64,000 nucleotides of DNA, from positions 227,811 through 291,810 of the forward strand of contig NZ_BAAAKI010000003.1 of assembly GCF_039527675.1 (NCBI RefSeq), written 5' to 3'. Source of the stretch: Luteococcus sanguinis. Its GTDB lineage: Bacteria; Actinomycetota; Actinomycetes; Propionibacteriales; Propionibacteriaceae. Under the pieces are notes generated by a model, which was given only the letters and a program-made list of their open reading frames with translations, had not been told where the DNA came from and did no database searches. The number at the start of each line of letters is the position of its first letter. The stretch's first letter is position 1. This document shows, in pieces, positions 62,941 to 64,000 of the stretch. The translations under genes and the position numbers were made by a program.

Positions 62941-63240
62941 CAACCGGTTCCCGCCCCGCGACAGTCGATGGTGCGGATGGTCACCCGAGGACACGTCGTC
63001 CGGCGCGGTCCCGGTCCAGGACGCGAAGTGGCCCTTGTTGGGGAACCGGGTGATGTCACCGACCTCGACCAGCAGCCGCGCGGCGCGGCCCTCGGTCGGG
63101 TTGCGGACCGCACGAGGGCCGAGGGGAAAAGTCCGAACGAGGCGATGAGGGCGTTGAAACGGCGGTTGTCGTACATCGTCTACCGGGACTTGCTCAACGA
63201 CTACGTCGCCCGAGCTGGGGCGGGTTCGGGAGGACAATCA
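62941..63240. mobile_element. Scrambled IS110-family transposase remnant
   Basis: Two pieces of an IS110-type transposase C-terminus lie next to each other in opposite orientation. On the minus strand (about 63112 down to 62941) one frame reads VRNPTEGRAARLLVEVGD, then ITRFPNKGHFASWTGTAPDD and HHRLSRGGNR. On the plus strand (about 63108-63210) another reads AEGKSPNEAMRALKRRLSY. In an intact gene these segments follow each other on one strand. A likely element end, ATGACGCCTCTTGACAC, lies near 63303-63319. The remnant cannot encode an active transposase. Confidence 0.72.
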
Positions 63241-63374
63241 GGCGCGTCTACTACTTCCCGAACCCGCTGAAGATGATCCTAGGACCCGGCTGCCTCTTGC
63301 TTCATGACGCCTCTTGACACAGCGGGGTGCCAATTGAGTGCGCCTCTGACCCGCGTCCGTCAGCGTCCTGCATC

Positions 63375-63866
63375 ATGGAAGCCGTGGCGCGAAAAGATGG
63401 CACGCTCTGGATCCCGGCGGACAGGGAATGGCGCCGCAACATGGCAATCTCTACCGGGTCCGCCGCTCTGGTGTTCCCCGCAGCATTACTCGCGTGGCTG
63501 GGCGCATCACTCTGGACCACCACCGTCATCGGCTTGGTCTGCCTGGTGATGGCCGTGTCGCGGACCCGAGTGGCGGGTATTGGACTGGATGCCCAGCACC
63601 GGGTTCTCACGTCACGCGGTTATCTCGTGACCAAGAGATGCCCCTACGCAGCGATCACCTGGATTGGCGTGGCTGGCTCACCGCAATTCCAGGGGCCGCT
63701 CACAGAATGGGGCAGTGCCGCGCTGCATCTCACGGCCGATGGGGACGACGTCGTGCTGCCTTCCACAAACACCCGCCACCGCGACAAGGCCCTACGACGA
63801 GCTGGCGCGCTTCACCAGATGCTCCACGCCGATACCCCACCCACCGAAGTCCCCGCGGACTGGTGA
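63375..63866 (+). CDS. Small membrane protein, PH-domain-like
   Basis: This 163-residue protein has two adjacent hydrophobic segments (about residues 25-60, TGSAALVFPAALLAWLGASL and TTTVIGLVCLVMAV) followed by a soluble beta-rich part (RVLTSRGYLVTKRCPYAAI and later SAALHLTADGDDVVLP). The layout resembles bacterial PH-like membrane proteins. I prefer the ATG at 63375 because the preceding residues are within the IS end region. No close family is recognised. The remaining 134 bases of the window hold no gene that I can support. Confidence 0.6.
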   Translation: MEAVARKDGTLWIPADREWRRNMAISTGSAALVFPAALLAWLGASLWTTTVIGLVCLVMAVSRTRVAGIGLDAQHRVLTSRGYLVTKRCPYAAITWIGVAGSPQFQGPLTEWGSAALHLTADGDDVVLPSTNTRHRDKALRRAGALHQMLHADTPPTEVPADW

Positions 63867-64000
63867 TGGCGCCCAGCGGCTACTAGTTCCATTGACTGCA
63901 GATCGGGCCTTGGCCGAGGCTCGGTTCAGGTGGTTCGGGGCGGTCGCTCCACTTTGCGGCTGTCCACCCAGTGGGTGTGACTTTCAATTGGCGTGCGCTA

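Noticed and set aside
62713..63270. A single 185-residue gene on the plus strand
   Set aside because: The first part looks like a hydrolase N-terminus and the last part like an IS110 C-terminus; the middle is antisense to IS110 sequence, so it is a chimera of broken pieces.

Overview
This is a 64 kb piece of a high-GC actinobacterial chromosome, most likely from the Propionibacteriaceae or a close relative. The genus cannot be fixed from sequence reading alone. The evidence is gene content and order: a fabD-fabH-acpP-fabF operon beside a FasR-like regulator; SepH; the DUF4193/DUF3093/dut/DUF3710/OB-fold/TrkA/TrkA/APC/TRAM-methyltransferase block; dxs, rnd, hemE and hemQ; the thrS-HIT-PIP synthase-patA-pimA block; and the pgsA-DUF881-sbp-DUF881-gcvH-garA-ftsR-DUF151-merR-gcvP block. 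As I remember them, all of these have counterparts in Mycobacterium and Streptomyces. GTG starts are common. Many start codons sit 6-7 nt downstream of a TANNNT-like -10 box, which points to leaderless transcripts.

Layout. Positions 1-6300 are accessory: two overlapping tyrosine recombinases with a small membrane protein, an unknown gene, a nucleotidyltransferase, a VOC (glyoxalase/bleomycin-resistance-like) protein, a BrnT/BrnA-like toxin-antitoxin pair, and an aminoglycoside-phosphotransferase/acetyltransferase pair. Positions 6300-11470 hold type II fatty-acid synthesis on the minus strand with its regulator. Positions 11500-18430 hold a PHP-domain protein, SepH, ferrochelatase and an S9 peptidase. 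Positions 18500-25700 hold the conserved dut/TrkA/APC/TRAM block. Positions 25900-32600 hold aconitase, a lipoprotein, a HIT protein and dxs. Positions 32700-40900 hold a hydrolase, LysX, RNase D, DUF3000, hemE and hemQ. Positions 40940-43070 hold an FMN riboswitch followed by an apparent riboflavin ABC uptake pair (ribX, ribY) with no adjacent ATPase. Positions 43090-46490 hold msrB, a stand-alone LigD-type polymerase, PPK2 and a divergent CbiX-like protein. Positions 46790-47390 hold four tRNAs, followed by a 38-base run of N. Positions 47540-53500 hold thrS and phosphatidylinositol-mannoside synthesis. Positions 53530-62700 hold the division-linked DUF881/sbp genes, the glycine-cleavage genes and two MerR regulators, ending in a YihY protein. 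Positions 62700-64000 hold a hydrolase gene broken by a scrambled IS110-family fragment, and a small membrane protein.

How it works together. HemH, HemE and HemQ point to the coproporphyrin-dependent haem route of Gram-positive bacteria. PIP synthase, PatA and PimA build the first acylated phosphatidylinositol mannosides, and LysX modifies phosphatidylglycerol with lysine. GcvH and GcvP are two parts of the glycine cleavage system, interleaved with GarA-, FtsR- and MerR-type regulators.

Most of the window is ordinary core genome. The less ordinary points are the riboswitch-linked ribXY pair without an ATPase, a CbiX homologue lacking expected metal-ligand histidines, a SepH lacking its usual N-terminal segment, a recurring pattern of 9-22 bp tandem duplications at gene ends, and the scrambled IS110 insertion. 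I saw no CRISPR array, prophage structural gene or biosynthetic gene cluster.
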